This document shows positions 44,092-52,178 of a stretch of 64,000 nucleotides of DNA, piece by piece. The stretch lies in contig NZ_PYAS01000002.1 in NCBI RefSeq assembly GCF_003014695.1, positions 372,001-436,000 on the forward strand, written 5' to 3'. The stretch's first letter is position 1; each line of letters opens with the position of its first letter. The DNA comes from Dyadobacter jiangsuensis (GTDB taxonomy: Bacteria > Bacteroidota > Bacteroidia > Cytophagales > Spirosomataceae). Below the pieces are notes generated by a model, which had not been told where the DNA came from, did no database searches, and saw nothing but the letters and a program-made list of their open reading frames with translations. A program made the translations under genes and the position numbers.

Positions 44092-45252
44092 ATGTACAAA
44101 ATTATTCTCCTGCTCGATTTTGCCGAAGAGTACAGCAAGAGCCTGATGAAGGGGATCAATGCGTATTCCAAAGAGTTCGGGCCGTGGATCTTCTGCCGGA
44201 TGCCGCTTTTCCATCGCGAGACGATCGGGATAGACGGCATTCTGAAATGGGCGTTGGAGTGGGGAGCGGATGGTATCGTAGGACAATTGTATAATAAGGA
44301 GATCGACAAGATCGTCCGGGCCGGGATTCCGGTCATCGCGCAGGATTTCAAGGAGCGTTTCACCGAAATCCCCAACATTACCGGCGCCTACCACGAAGCC
44401 GGTCAAATGGGTGCCGATTACTTTCTCAAAAAAGGCTTTACCAACTTTGCATTTTACGGTTTCAACGACATCGTGTGGTCACGCGAGCGCGCGGAAGGCT
44501 TTGAAGAACATTTGCGGAAGAAAGGGCACAAAGTGCATTACTTCGAGCACAAAAAGTCACGTTCGACGGAGCTTTGGTATTATAAACCCAGCTCGCTGAG
44601 CCGTTGGCTGAAATCGCTGCCGAAGCCGATCGGCCTGATGACTTGCGACGATAACCAGGGCCAGCACATCACGGAGGCGTGCAGGCACGTGGGCATACGC
44701 ATACCCGAGGAAGTGGCCGTGCTGGGAGTGGATAATGATGAAATGATCTGCGACTTGTCCGATCCACCATTGTCGAGCATTGCACTCGACGTGGAAAAAG
44801 GGGGCTATGATGCTGCCAAACTGCTCGATCATATGATCAAACACGGCACCAGGGATTATTACGACGTGGTAGTACGCCCTACCCAGGTCATTACCCGGCA
44901 TTCGACGGATATTTACGCGACCGGCGATGACCATATTGCTTCATCATTGAAATACATCCACCAAAACATCGACAAAAACCTGCATGTGGATGAGGTCGTG
45001 AAGCAGGTGCCGCTATCACGCCGGGCCTTGGAAAAGCGTTTTCTGGAAATTACCGGTTACCCGATTTACAAATATATTTTTAACCTGCGGATCGAGAAGT
45101 TCACACAGAAACTGCTCGATACCGATATGTCAGTATTTGAGATTGCGCTGGACATGGGGCTGGGGGATAGCAAAAATATAGCCCGCCAATTCAGGCAGGC
45201 TAAGGGATGCAGTCCAAGTGCTTATCGGAACAAATATCTGGCAGGGAAGTAA
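44092..45252 (+). CDS. XylR-type regulator (periplasmic-binding-like domain plus AraC HTH)
   Basis: A 386-residue transcription factor. Residues about 1-275 are a LacI/PBP1-like ligand-binding domain (ILLLDFAEEYSKSLMKGI, EWGADGIVGQLYN, PIGLMTCDDNQGQHITEAC, AVLGVDNDEMICDLSDPPLSS). The end is an AraC-type double helix-turn-helix (LHVDEVVKQVPLSRRALEKRF and FEIALDMGLGDSKNIARQFR). This arrangement is that of the E. coli xylose regulator XylR; here it closes the amino-sugar operon, so the effector is probably a hexosamine or its phosphate. It may activate both divergent operons in the region. Confidence 0.92.
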   Translation: MYKIILLLDFAEEYSKSLMKGINAYSKEFGPWIFCRMPLFHRETIGIDGILKWALEWGADGIVGQLYNKEIDKIVRAGIPVIAQDFKERFTEIPNITGAYHEAGQMGADYFLKKGFTNFAFYGFNDIVWSRERAEGFEEHLRKKGHKVHYFEHKKSRSTELWYYKPSSLSRWLKSLPKPIGLMTCDDNQGQHITEACRHVGIRIPEEVAVLGVDNDEMICDLSDPPLSSIALDVEKGGYDAAKLLDHMIKHGTRDYYDVVVRPTQVITRHSTDIYATGDDHIASSLKYIHQNIDKNLHVDEVVKQVPLSRRALEKRFLEITGYPIYKYIFNLRIEKFTQKLLDTDMSVFEIALDMGLGDSKNIARQFRQAKGCSPSAYRNKYLAGK

Positions 45253-45281
45253 AAAATAGACAGTGTCAAATATGATTAAGC

Positions 45282-45344
45282 TGTCAGCCTGAGCGGAGTC
45301 GAAGGCCGGTACAGCACCGGCCTTCGACTCCGCTCAGGCTGACA
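45282..45344. repeat. 29-bp perfect inverted repeat between convergent genes
   Basis: Arms at 45282-45310 and 45316-45344 are exactly complementary over 29 bases, with a 5-base loop (ACAGC). The core of the stem reads CCTTCGACTCCGCTCAGG, a motif I recall as recurring in many bacterial genomes. No T-run follows. It lies between the XylR-type gene and the convergent M13 peptidase gene, so it would end transcripts from both sides, and it is far longer and more perfect than a plain terminator. Confidence 0.85.
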
Positions 45345-45364
45345 ATCTAATGCGATAAACTCGA

Positions 45365-47404
45365 CTACCAAATCACAATCCGGGAGGAATCGGGCAGTAT
45401 CATCTTGCTTCCGGCACCACAGCTCCATGCCGCCTGGAATTCCTTCAAATGCGGCAGCGGGCCGTTGATGCGGTCGCGGGCTGGGGAGTGCGGGTCGGTT
45501 TGTACCTGGTTGCGCAATGCCTCGTCGGTGGTGTTCATGTGCCATACCTGCGCCCAGCCGAGGAAGAAACGCTGCTTCCAGTTGAATCCGTCGATCGGAG
45601 CCGGCTCTTTGCCGTTGAATGACTTTTCCAAAGCATAATAGGCCAATGTAAGGCCGCCCAAGTCGGCCACATTCTCGCCGATGGTCAGCGCACCGTTGAT
45701 CTTAAAGCCGGGCAATGCTTCGATGCCGCTGAAATAGTCGATGTAACGCTTGGTCAGCTTGTCGAAATTGGCGCGGTCGGCGGCGGTCCACCAGTTTTTG
45801 AGGTTGCCTTCATCGTCGAACTGCGAACCCTGGTCGTCGAAACCGTGGGTAAACTCGTGACCGATCACGGCGATAATGCCTCCGTAGTTGATCGCATCGT
45901 CGGCATTGCGGTTATAAAATGGCGGTTGCAGGATACCGGCCGGGAACACCACCTCGTTGTTCAGCGGGTTGTAATAGGCATTCACCGTCTGCGGCGTCAT
46001 GAGCCATTCTTTCTTATCCACTTCCTTGCCGATCTTTTCCACATTCTCCTTGTGCGCGAACAGCGACGCTGAAATCACGTTTTCAAACAGCTTGTCGGGC
46101 GCGATTTCGATTGAGGAATAATCCTTCCATTTGTCGGGATAGCCGATTTTGTAGGTAAATGCTTTCAGTTTCTTATGTGCTTTGGCCTTTGTGGAATCGC
46201 TCATCCAGGTCAGCTTGTCGATGCGCTCGCCGTACACCGTGCGCACGTTCTCGATCATTTCGGATACCTTCTTTTTGTCTTCCTCCGGGAAGTATTTCTT
46301 CACGAACAGCTTACCCAGCGGCATGCCCAGCAAACCATCGGTCGAACGAATAGCGCGTTCCACACGGCCTTTCTGCTGCTTGGTACCGCGCATTACAGTA
46401 GCGAAGAAACGGAAATCCTCTTGATCGTATTTCTTAGGTAAGAAGCCCGCGAACGTCGAGAGTAATTGCCATTTGGAATACAATTTCAATGTGGCGATCG
46501 GTGTCGCTTTCAGGAGTTTGTTCAGATTTTGCAAATAGGGTTTGTTCTGAACAATTACAGTGTCTGTCTTGATATCCTGTTTGTCCGCAAATGTTTTTTG
46601 GTCGAAATCCGGGATGAGTTTCTCGAAATCGGCGAAGGCCATTTTGTTGTAGGTCTTCACCGGGTCGCGCAGCTCCACATTCGTCAGTTGCAGCTTTGCG
46701 AGTTTCGTTTCGAAATCGAGGATGGTTTGGCCGGGGTTAGCTTCGGTGAAGCCCGCCATCGAGAACATTTTGTCGACATGCTTCACAAACTCGCCGCGCA
46801 CTTTCACCGTGCTGGAATCGGTGCGGTCGTAATAGCTGCGCTCTCCGAGGCTGAGGCCGTCCTGGCCCTGGTAAAGGATATTGACCTTGCTGTTTCTCAA
46901 ATCACCTTCTACTCCAAAACCCGTTACGGTTTCCACACCTACTTTCTGCATCTCGCCGGCTACCGCTGCGAGGTCTTTCAGCGAAGCCACCGCATTGATT
47001 TTGTCGAGATAAGGTTTCAGGGGTTCCAGTGCACGTTTCTCAACCGTTGCGGTATCGAGGAACGATTGGTAGTAATCGGCGATCTGCTGCTCTTCGGTAC
47101 CTTTCTTGCGGTCCTGAACTTTGGTAATCTCTTCGATAATGCCTTTCAGGCGGACCTCCTTGTTTTCCTTATCCAGGATGCCGAATGCGCCCCAGCGGCT
47201 TTCGGTACCGGGGATCGGGTTTTTCTTTTTCCAACCGCCGTTGGCATAGGAATCAAAATCATCGCATGCTTTGGCTGTCGAGTCGAGCGAGCTCACATCG
47301 AAGCCGGGTACTTTGGTGGTGTCGGTTTCTTCCTTTTCTTTTTTACATCCTGCCAGGCTCACCACAAGGGCCAGAGCGGCAGCACGGAATGCGGCTGATT
47401 TCAT
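45365..47404 (-). CDS. M13-family zinc metallopeptidase, lipoprotein
   Basis: A 679-residue neprilysin-like endopeptidase. ATG at 47404 opens a signal peptide with lipobox (VSLAGC, near residue 20), so it is membrane-anchored outside the cytoplasm. N-terminal helical M13_N domain (DFDSYANGGWKKKNPIPG), then the zinc site GHEFTHGFDDQGSQFD near residue 513 and the third ligand in GENVADLGGLTLAY. It ends in VIW, like the CxxW of homologues. Cleaves short peptides. It lies 37 bases after a POT peptide transporter gene on the same strand, so the pair could digest and import peptides. Confidence 0.94.
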   Translation of the reverse strand: MKSAAFRAAALALVVSLAGCKKEKEETDTTKVPGFDVSSLDSTAKACDDFDSYANGGWKKKNPIPGTESRWGAFGILDKENKEVRLKGIIEEITKVQDRKKGTEEQQIADYYQSFLDTATVEKRALEPLKPYLDKINAVASLKDLAAVAGEMQKVGVETVTGFGVEGDLRNSKVNILYQGQDGLSLGERSYYDRTDSSTVKVRGEFVKHVDKMFSMAGFTEANPGQTILDFETKLAKLQLTNVELRDPVKTYNKMAFADFEKLIPDFDQKTFADKQDIKTDTVIVQNKPYLQNLNKLLKATPIATLKLYSKWQLLSTFAGFLPKKYDQEDFRFFATVMRGTKQQKGRVERAIRSTDGLLGMPLGKLFVKKYFPEEDKKKVSEMIENVRTVYGERIDKLTWMSDSTKAKAHKKLKAFTYKIGYPDKWKDYSSIEIAPDKLFENVISASLFAHKENVEKIGKEVDKKEWLMTPQTVNAYYNPLNNEVVFPAGILQPPFYNRNADDAINYGGIIAVIGHEFTHGFDDQGSQFDDEGNLKNWWTAADRANFDKLTKRYIDYFSGIEALPGFKINGALTIGENVADLGGLTLAYYALEKSFNGKEPAPIDGFNWKQRFFLGWAQVWHMNTTDEALRNQVQTDPHSPARDRINGPLPHLKEFQAAWSCGAGSKMILPDSSRIVIW

Positions 47405-47441
47405 TTTTTGATGTATTTGTTTTTGAAGTATATAAAAAGAC

Positions 47442-48935
47442 TCAGTGAATGCCACCCATCCAGCCTTTGATCGGCTTCCAGAATACGAGCAGGATCAGAC
47501 CGAAAATGGTGGTAATAATGGCCACCTGGTTGAACAACGCCGGCATTTGCAGAATATTCGATTCGTCGAAACCGCCCGCAAAGAGTCCGGCGATCAGGTT
47601 ACCGAGCGACGCACCCACAAACCAGATACCCATCAGCTGGCTCACGTAACGCTTTGGTGCCAGTTTAGTGTAAGAACTCAAACCAACAGGGCTCACGCAA
47701 AGCTCGCCTATGGTATGGAGGAAGTAGGTAAATGTGAGGAAAAACGGCGAAGCAAGTTCACCTTTGACCGCGATATTGGAGGCAGCCACCATGACGAAGA
47801 AGCTCAGGCCCAGCAATATCAAACCCATCGCGAATTTGACAGGAATGGAAGGGTTGCGGTTTTTGGAAGAAAGCGATATCCAAAGGCTCGCGAGTACCGG
47901 CGCGAAAATCAATACGAATGTAGGCTGGAAGTTCTGAAACCAGCTGGATGGCACTTCCCATCCGCCGATCATGCGCTGAGTATGGCGTTCGGCAAAGATT
48001 TGCAATGAAGTACCCGCCTGCTCATAACCCGCCCAGAACAATGCAATGGCCAGGAAGAGAATAATGAGTACGCCGACGCGGTACTTCTCCACGCGGGTAA
48101 GTCCGCCCGCGATGAGGATAAACAGGAAGTAAGCAGCCGAAATGGATACGATAATGATACCGGCACCTTGCGCAAGGCCCTGCGCGGTAGTCATATTTAT
48201 CGTACCTGTGGATTGCAGCACGACCAGGAACACAACCAGCAGTGCGATGAGCCCGTACCCCAGCATTTTGCTGCTGCCCGACACCGGTGCCACTGCTTCT
48301 TCGCTGGCTTCCCTCGCCGATGGTACTTCACCGAGCCCTTTCAGGTGCGTAGCGCTTCCATACCGGAACACGATCAATCCAAGTAACATGCCTATTGCCG
48401 CCGCGCCAAAGCCCATATGCCAGTTGACCTTTTCACCCAGGTAACCCACAATGGCAATCCCCAGGAAAGATCCTAGGTTAATACCCATATAAAAGATAGA
48501 GAATGCCGCATCGCGCCGCGCGCCGCCTTCCGGGTAAAGTTCACCCACAATGGAGCTGATATTCGGTTTCAAAAGCCCGGTACCGACGGCAACGGTACTC
48601 AGTCCTAGGAAGAATATGGCTGATCCGGCTGGTACAGCCAGGATAATGTGCCCCAGCATAATGACGATGCCTCCGTACCAGATGGCTTTTTTCTGGCCCA
48701 GAATATTGTCGGCCAACCAGCCACCGGGTAGTGTGAGTAAGTAAACGGAAGCGGTATAAAGCCCGTAAATGGCCGTTCCTTCGGCTGCACTCATTCCCAT
48801 TCCGCCTTTGATATTATCGAGGAGAAAAAGCAGAAGAATGGCCCGCATGCCATAATAGCTGAAACGTTCCCACATTTCGGCAAAGAACAAGACATACAGC
48901 CCTTTGGGGTGTTTTTGGGAAATCTGTGAAGACAT
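47442..48935 (-). CDS. POT-family proton-coupled peptide transporter
   Basis: A 497-residue inner-membrane carrier of di- and tripeptides with about 14 hydrophobic segments. The N-terminal signature FAEMWERFSYYGMRAILLLF carries the ExxER proton-coupling motif. FSIFYMGINLGSFLG is the second PTR2 signature, and SPVGLSSYTKLAP is also typical. In one unit with the M13 peptidase 37 bases downstream. Upstream a 157-base gap holds a terminator of the coiled-coil gene; no strong promoter box is visible. Confidence 0.94.
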   Translation of the reverse strand: MSSQISQKHPKGLYVLFFAEMWERFSYYGMRAILLLFLLDNIKGGMGMSAAEGTAIYGLYTASVYLLTLPGGWLADNILGQKKAIWYGGIVIMLGHIILAVPAGSAIFFLGLSTVAVGTGLLKPNISSIVGELYPEGGARRDAAFSIFYMGINLGSFLGIAIVGYLGEKVNWHMGFGAAAIGMLLGLIVFRYGSATHLKGLGEVPSAREASEEAVAPVSGSSKMLGYGLIALLVVFLVVLQSTGTINMTTAQGLAQGAGIIIVSISAAYFLFILIAGGLTRVEKYRVGVLIILFLAIALFWAGYEQAGTSLQIFAERHTQRMIGGWEVPSSWFQNFQPTFVLIFAPVLASLWISLSSKNRNPSIPVKFAMGLILLGLSFFVMVAASNIAVKGELASPFFLTFTYFLHTIGELCVSPVGLSSYTKLAPKRYVSQLMGIWFVGASLGNLIAGLFAGGFDESNILQMPALFNQVAIITTIFGLILLVFWKPIKGWMGGIH

Positions 48936-49021
48936 AGAGAGAGAAGTGTTTTATTTGGTTTTTGGGGTTGTAAACAGATGTTTTTATCGTGCAAGATAGG
49001 AATTATGGGTAAATATCAATC

Positions 49022-49068
49022 AATCATAAAAATAAAAGCGGTAGCAGTTTGTAATGACTGCTACCGCT
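49022..49068 (-). terminator. Rho-independent terminator of the coiled-coil gene
   Basis: A 12-bp perfect stem (49057-49068 with 49037-49048) is followed on the minus strand by TTTTATTTTTATG. It starts 25 bases past the stop at 49093. Confidence 0.8.
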
Positions 49069-49092
49069 GTGAATAAACGTTTTACGACCGGC

Positions 49093-50001
49093 TTACTTAA
49101 CGGAGAACGATCCTTCGCCGATTGAAAATCCTTCCGAATAGAGCTCGATGGTGTACTTGCCCGACGTGAATGGGGCGTCGCGGTCGTACATGATACTTAC
49201 GTCCTGGTTGTTGTTGGAATAGGTAATGTCCTTGCTGATCGTGTAGCCTTGTTCCTGGCCATTATACTGGAAAACGCCGGAGCCGGTTTTGGTATCCGAA
49301 ATCGTGGCACCGGTCGGATCGATAATACGCAGGTAGATGGTCTTGTCGTCGGTTGCGGTCAGCGGGTTCTTTTCGAGGATGAAGTCCACACGTACTTTGT
49401 CCACTCTTTTAGACTTCACATTTTCGCCCTCGCGCACTTTGCCTTTGGACGACACCGCGTACACCTTCACGTTACGTGCGCGCAAGGCAGCGGCCATGGT
49501 TACTTTCGATTCGAGCTCGGTGTTCTTCGCCTGAACGCCGCTCAGCGAATCCCGTACTGCCTGGCGGCTCGTCTGTAATTCATTTTTTTCTTGTGTAAGG
49601 CCCTCGTTCTGGCTGATCAGCTGCTGGTTCTCCTCACGAAGCTGAGCAATCTCGGTGTCCTTTTTGGTGAGAAATTCCTCATACTCCTTGATTTTCCGGC
49701 CCATGTTCGCATTGCCTTTGCGTAATGCCGCGCGATCGCTTTCGAGAGAGGCCTTTACTTTTTGCAGCTCGGCAATGTCGCCGCCGAGGTTCTGTACTTC
49801 GAGAATGCGCGCGTCGAGCTGTTTGGAGATCGAATCCAGCTTGATTTCGGAGGCTGCCAGTTCCTGAACCCGGGCTGTAAGGTCAGTTTCCTGCTTTCGG
49901 GTAATGTTGTGCTCTTTATAATAAAGGTATCCGAACACTGCTGCCAGGATGGTCATCAGGATCAATCCGACTACCAAACCGGTATTGCTTTTCCTTTCCA
50001 T
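49093..50001 (-). CDS. Membrane-anchored coiled-coil protein of unknown function
   Basis: A 302-residue protein. A single N-terminal membrane segment (GLVVGLILMTILAAVFGYLY, about 7-28) is followed by a long coiled coil (about 35-175) rich in Glu/Lys/Gln with regular heptads (IAQLREENQQLISQNEGL). A C-terminal beta-rich domain (about 185-302: KVYAVSSKGKVREGENV, VRVDFILEKNPLTATDD) is probably periplasmic. No catalytic motif. The layout is like cell-envelope spacer proteins; a structural or scaffold role is inference. A terminator follows and no partner is adjacent. Confidence 0.75.
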   Translation of the reverse strand: MERKSNTGLVVGLILMTILAAVFGYLYYKEHNITRKQETDLTARVQELAASEIKLDSISKQLDARILEVQNLGGDIAELQKVKASLESDRAALRKGNANMGRKIKEYEEFLTKKDTEIAQLREENQQLISQNEGLTQEKNELQTSRQAVRDSLSGVQAKNTELESKVTMAAALRARNVKVYAVSSKGKVREGENVKSKRVDKVRVDFILEKNPLTATDDKTIYLRIIDPTGATISDTKTGSGVFQYNGQEQGYTISKDITYSNNNQDVSIMYDRDAPFTSGKYTIELYSEGFSIGEGSFSVK

Positions 50002-50081
50002 AAAACTTTGTTTAGGTTTTGGTGATATAGTTTATGGAATATGTACAAAAAAGCATGCCACTAGTATACGTCGCGCCAGGA

Positions 50082-50126
50082 TGGTAAAACAAAAGCGGGT
50101 AGAAGACCGATGCTTCTACCCGCTTT
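50082..50126 (-). terminator. Rho-independent terminator of the TPM gene cluster
   Basis: A 14-bp perfect stem (50113-50126 with 50092-50105) starts about 25 bases past the stop at 50151 and continues on the minus strand into TTGTTTTACC. It ends the cluster that begins with lemA. Confidence 0.75.
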
Positions 50127-50150
50127 CCTATTATAGATTGGTTTGGAACA

Positions 50151-50933
50151 CTAGTAATCACCACCTGCGCCGCCGCCTCCGAAACTACCCCCTCCAAAAC
50201 CGCCGAACCCTCCGCCATCACCTCCTCCGAAGCCGCCGCCCCAGTTGCCGGAACTACTACCACGGCCTGAATGCGTGGTGTAAGGAAAGAAAATAGGAGG
50301 GATGCCGATATCGCGATAGCCGCGGTTACCGCCACCTCCACCCCGGTTACGGAATATAATGATGAGAATAATAATGAATATGATCACGACAATCAGAATA
50401 GGAGGGAAGCCGTCCCCTTCGCCGCTGTCCTGTTTCGGATCCGCCTTATACTCGCCCGAAGCATATTTGAATATCATATCGACGCCGTCGTTGAGGCCCT
50501 GGTAAAATTGCCCGGCCTTGAACTGCGGCGTGATCACCTGCGAAACGATGCGTTTGGCGATCGCATCGGGAACTGCGCCTTCGAGACCATAGCCCGTTGC
50601 GATAAACACTTTTCGTTCTTTCGGAGCCCAGAGCAACACGATACCGTTGTTTTTGCCTTTCTGGCCTACACCCCATTCGGTACCGAGCTTGAATGCGTAG
50701 TCGGCAATGGGGTAATCGCCCAATGTCGGTACGGTTACGATCACGATCTGAGAGGATGTGGAGTCGTTATAGGCCACGAGTTTCTGTTCCAGCATTTGCC
50801 TTTCGTTGGGGCTAAGCTGGTTGGCAAGGTCATTTACGAGCCTTGGAGGATCGGGCTTGGGCGGAATATCCTGCGCCTGCACGCCGGCGAAGGCCGCGAT
50901 GACAAGCAATAGGTAAATGATGAATTGCTTCAT
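50151..50933 (-). CDS. TPM-domain protein with Gly-rich tail (YgcG-like)
   Basis: A 260-residue exported protein: signal peptide ending GVQAQ, a TPM phosphatase-like domain (about 25-165: LVNDLANQLSPNERQMLEQKL, VLLWAPKERKVFIATGYGLEG, PQFKAGQFYQGLNDGVD), then one membrane span rich in Ile (IVVIIFIIILIIIF), and a Gly/Ser/Phe-rich C-terminus (SGNWGGGFGGGDGGGFG). The family lies beside LemA in many bacteria; its role in membrane maintenance is not settled. Three bases after the second TPM gene, so the two are coupled. Confidence 0.9.
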   Translation of the reverse strand: MKQFIIYLLLVIAAFAGVQAQDIPPKPDPPRLVNDLANQLSPNERQMLEQKLVAYNDSTSSQIVIVTVPTLGDYPIADYAFKLGTEWGVGQKGKNNGIVLLWAPKERKVFIATGYGLEGAVPDAIAKRIVSQVITPQFKAGQFYQGLNDGVDMIFKYASGEYKADPKQDSGEGDGFPPILIVVIIFIIILIIIFRNRGGGGGNRGYRDIGIPPIFFPYTTHSGRGSSSGNWGGGFGGGDGGGFGGFGGGSFGGGGAGGDY

Positions 50934-50936
50934 AGT

Positions 50937-51380
50937 TTATTGGCCGAACGAAATATCGTCCGGAAGTTCATTGATGTCGCCGGACTGGTAGGGGAAGTGT
51001 TTTTTCAGTTGCAAGCCGGCTTCCAGGATGCCGTGCCGAAGCCCTTCCTTATACTCTCCTGCTTTGAAGTGGTTCCGGAGGAGCTCTTTGGTACTGTCCC
51101 AGAAGTTGGCAGTGACTTTTTCATCTATTCCCTTATCGCCAAGTACCGCAAATTTCCGGTCTTCGTAAGCTAGGTAAAACAATACCCCGTTGCGTTCTGC
51201 GGTTTCGTGCAGGTGCAAGAAGAGGAATACTTCCTTGGCCCGTTCCATGACGTCGGGAGTAGGGCATTTCTTTTCGATATGCACTTTCACTTCGCCGGAA
51301 GTCTGTTTTTCTGCTTCCTGAATAGCCTCAATGATGTACTGCTGCTCTTCGTCGGTGAAAAATAGGGATTCGGTTGCCAT
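50937..51380 (-). CDS. TPM-domain protein (soluble)
   Basis: A 147-residue protein. ATG at 51380 is chosen because the upstream in-frame ATG at 51413 falls inside the terminator hairpin. One TPM-domain: FFTDEEQQYIIEAIQEAEKQTSGEVKVHIE, VLFYLAYEDRKFAVLGDKGID, HFKAGEYKEGLRHGILEAG. It lacks signal peptide and membrane spans, so it is probably cytoplasmic or a peripheral partner of the second TPM protein. Second gene of the LemA cluster. Confidence 0.88.
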   Translation of the reverse strand: MATESLFFTDEEQQYIIEAIQEAEKQTSGEVKVHIEKKCPTPDVMERAKEVFLFLHLHETAERNGVLFYLAYEDRKFAVLGDKGIDEKVTANFWDSTKELLRNHFKAGEYKEGLRHGILEAGLQLKKHFPYQSGDINELPDDISFGQ

Positions 51381-51405
51381 GGGGCCGGATTGGTACGGAT
51401 GGATG

Positions 51406-51443
51406 AAAAACATTGCGCCGGGCTTTTTGAAATGGCCCGGCGC
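51406..51443 (-). terminator. Terminator or attenuator between lemA and the TPM genes
   Basis: On the minus strand a GC-rich 9-bp stem (51435-51443 with 51415-51423) is followed by ATGTTTTTC. It lies directly after the lemA stop and would lower or stop read-through into the TPM genes. Confidence 0.6.
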
Positions 51444-51449
51444 TGAAAG

Positions 51450-52031
51450 TTAGAATTGTACGGTAGGCGCTTTTTCGGAACCCGGAGCGGCCGTGAAGTA
51501 GCCTTTCTGGGAGAAACCGAACACCCCGGCGAAGAGGTTGGTCGGGAAGGTGCGCACTTCCTGGTTATAATCCTTCACTACCGTATTGAACTTGCCGCGT
51601 TCTACGGTAATGCGGTTTTCGGTGCCTTCGAGCTGAGCTTGCAGTTCGAGGAAGTTCTGGTTGGCTTTCAGTTGCGGATATTGTTCTACCGATACCAGCA
51701 GGCGTGACAACGAACCGCTCAACTGATCCTGCGCTGCCTGGAATTTGGCAATGTTTTCAGGGGTAAGCTGGTCGGCATTGATCGTGGTTTGCGTGGCTTT
51801 ACTGCGTGCCTCGATCACGGCTGTCAATGTGCTTTTTTCAAAATCGGCAGCACCCTTCACGGTGTTTACCAGGTTGGGGATAAGGTCCGCGCGGCGCTGA
51901 TACTGGCTTTCCACTCCGGCCCAAGCCTCTTTTACGACCTCATCTTTTTGTACGAGGCCATTATATTTACCGCAGCCAACAAATCCGAGAATCAGAACAA
52001 CGACGATAACTGCAATGAGTCCTTTTGACAT
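51450..52031 (-). CDS. lemA: LemA-family membrane protein
   Basis: A 193-residue protein with one N-terminal membrane segment (LIAVIVVVLILGFVGCGKY) and an antiparallel helical bundle. The GC could be a lipobox-like cysteine, but the flanks fit a LemA anchor. Family hallmarks: AWAGVESQYQRRADLIPNLV, YPQLKANQNFLELQAQLEGTENRI, FNTVVKDYNQEVRTFPTNLFAGVFGF. LemA proteins sit beside TPM-domain genes in many phyla and are poorly understood. A TAGCTTTG box (complement of 52076-52083) 45 bases upstream is a probable -7 element, with a weak -33. First gene of its cluster. Confidence 0.93.
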   Translation of the reverse strand: MSKGLIAVIVVVLILGFVGCGKYNGLVQKDEVVKEAWAGVESQYQRRADLIPNLVNTVKGAADFEKSTLTAVIEARSKATQTTINADQLTPENIAKFQAAQDQLSGSLSRLLVSVEQYPQLKANQNFLELQAQLEGTENRITVERGKFNTVVKDYNQEVRTFPTNLFAGVFGFSQKGYFTAAPGSEKAPTVQF

Positions 52032-52178
52032 TTTAATATTCAGTTTAGAGTTATTGAATGTGGTTCAAAGTTGACCAAAGCTAGCAAAATCTTTAAGAAA
52101 AACTACACAACCGGTTCCCAGAGGCAATATGGGCCTGCTAGCGTCGGATGGCGGGTTTTGAAGTAAAAATTAGGTAAA

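Noticed and set aside
46466..47398. 310-codon plus-strand open frame
   Set aside because: Antisense to the M13 peptidase, which has a clear zinc site, signal peptide and lipobox.
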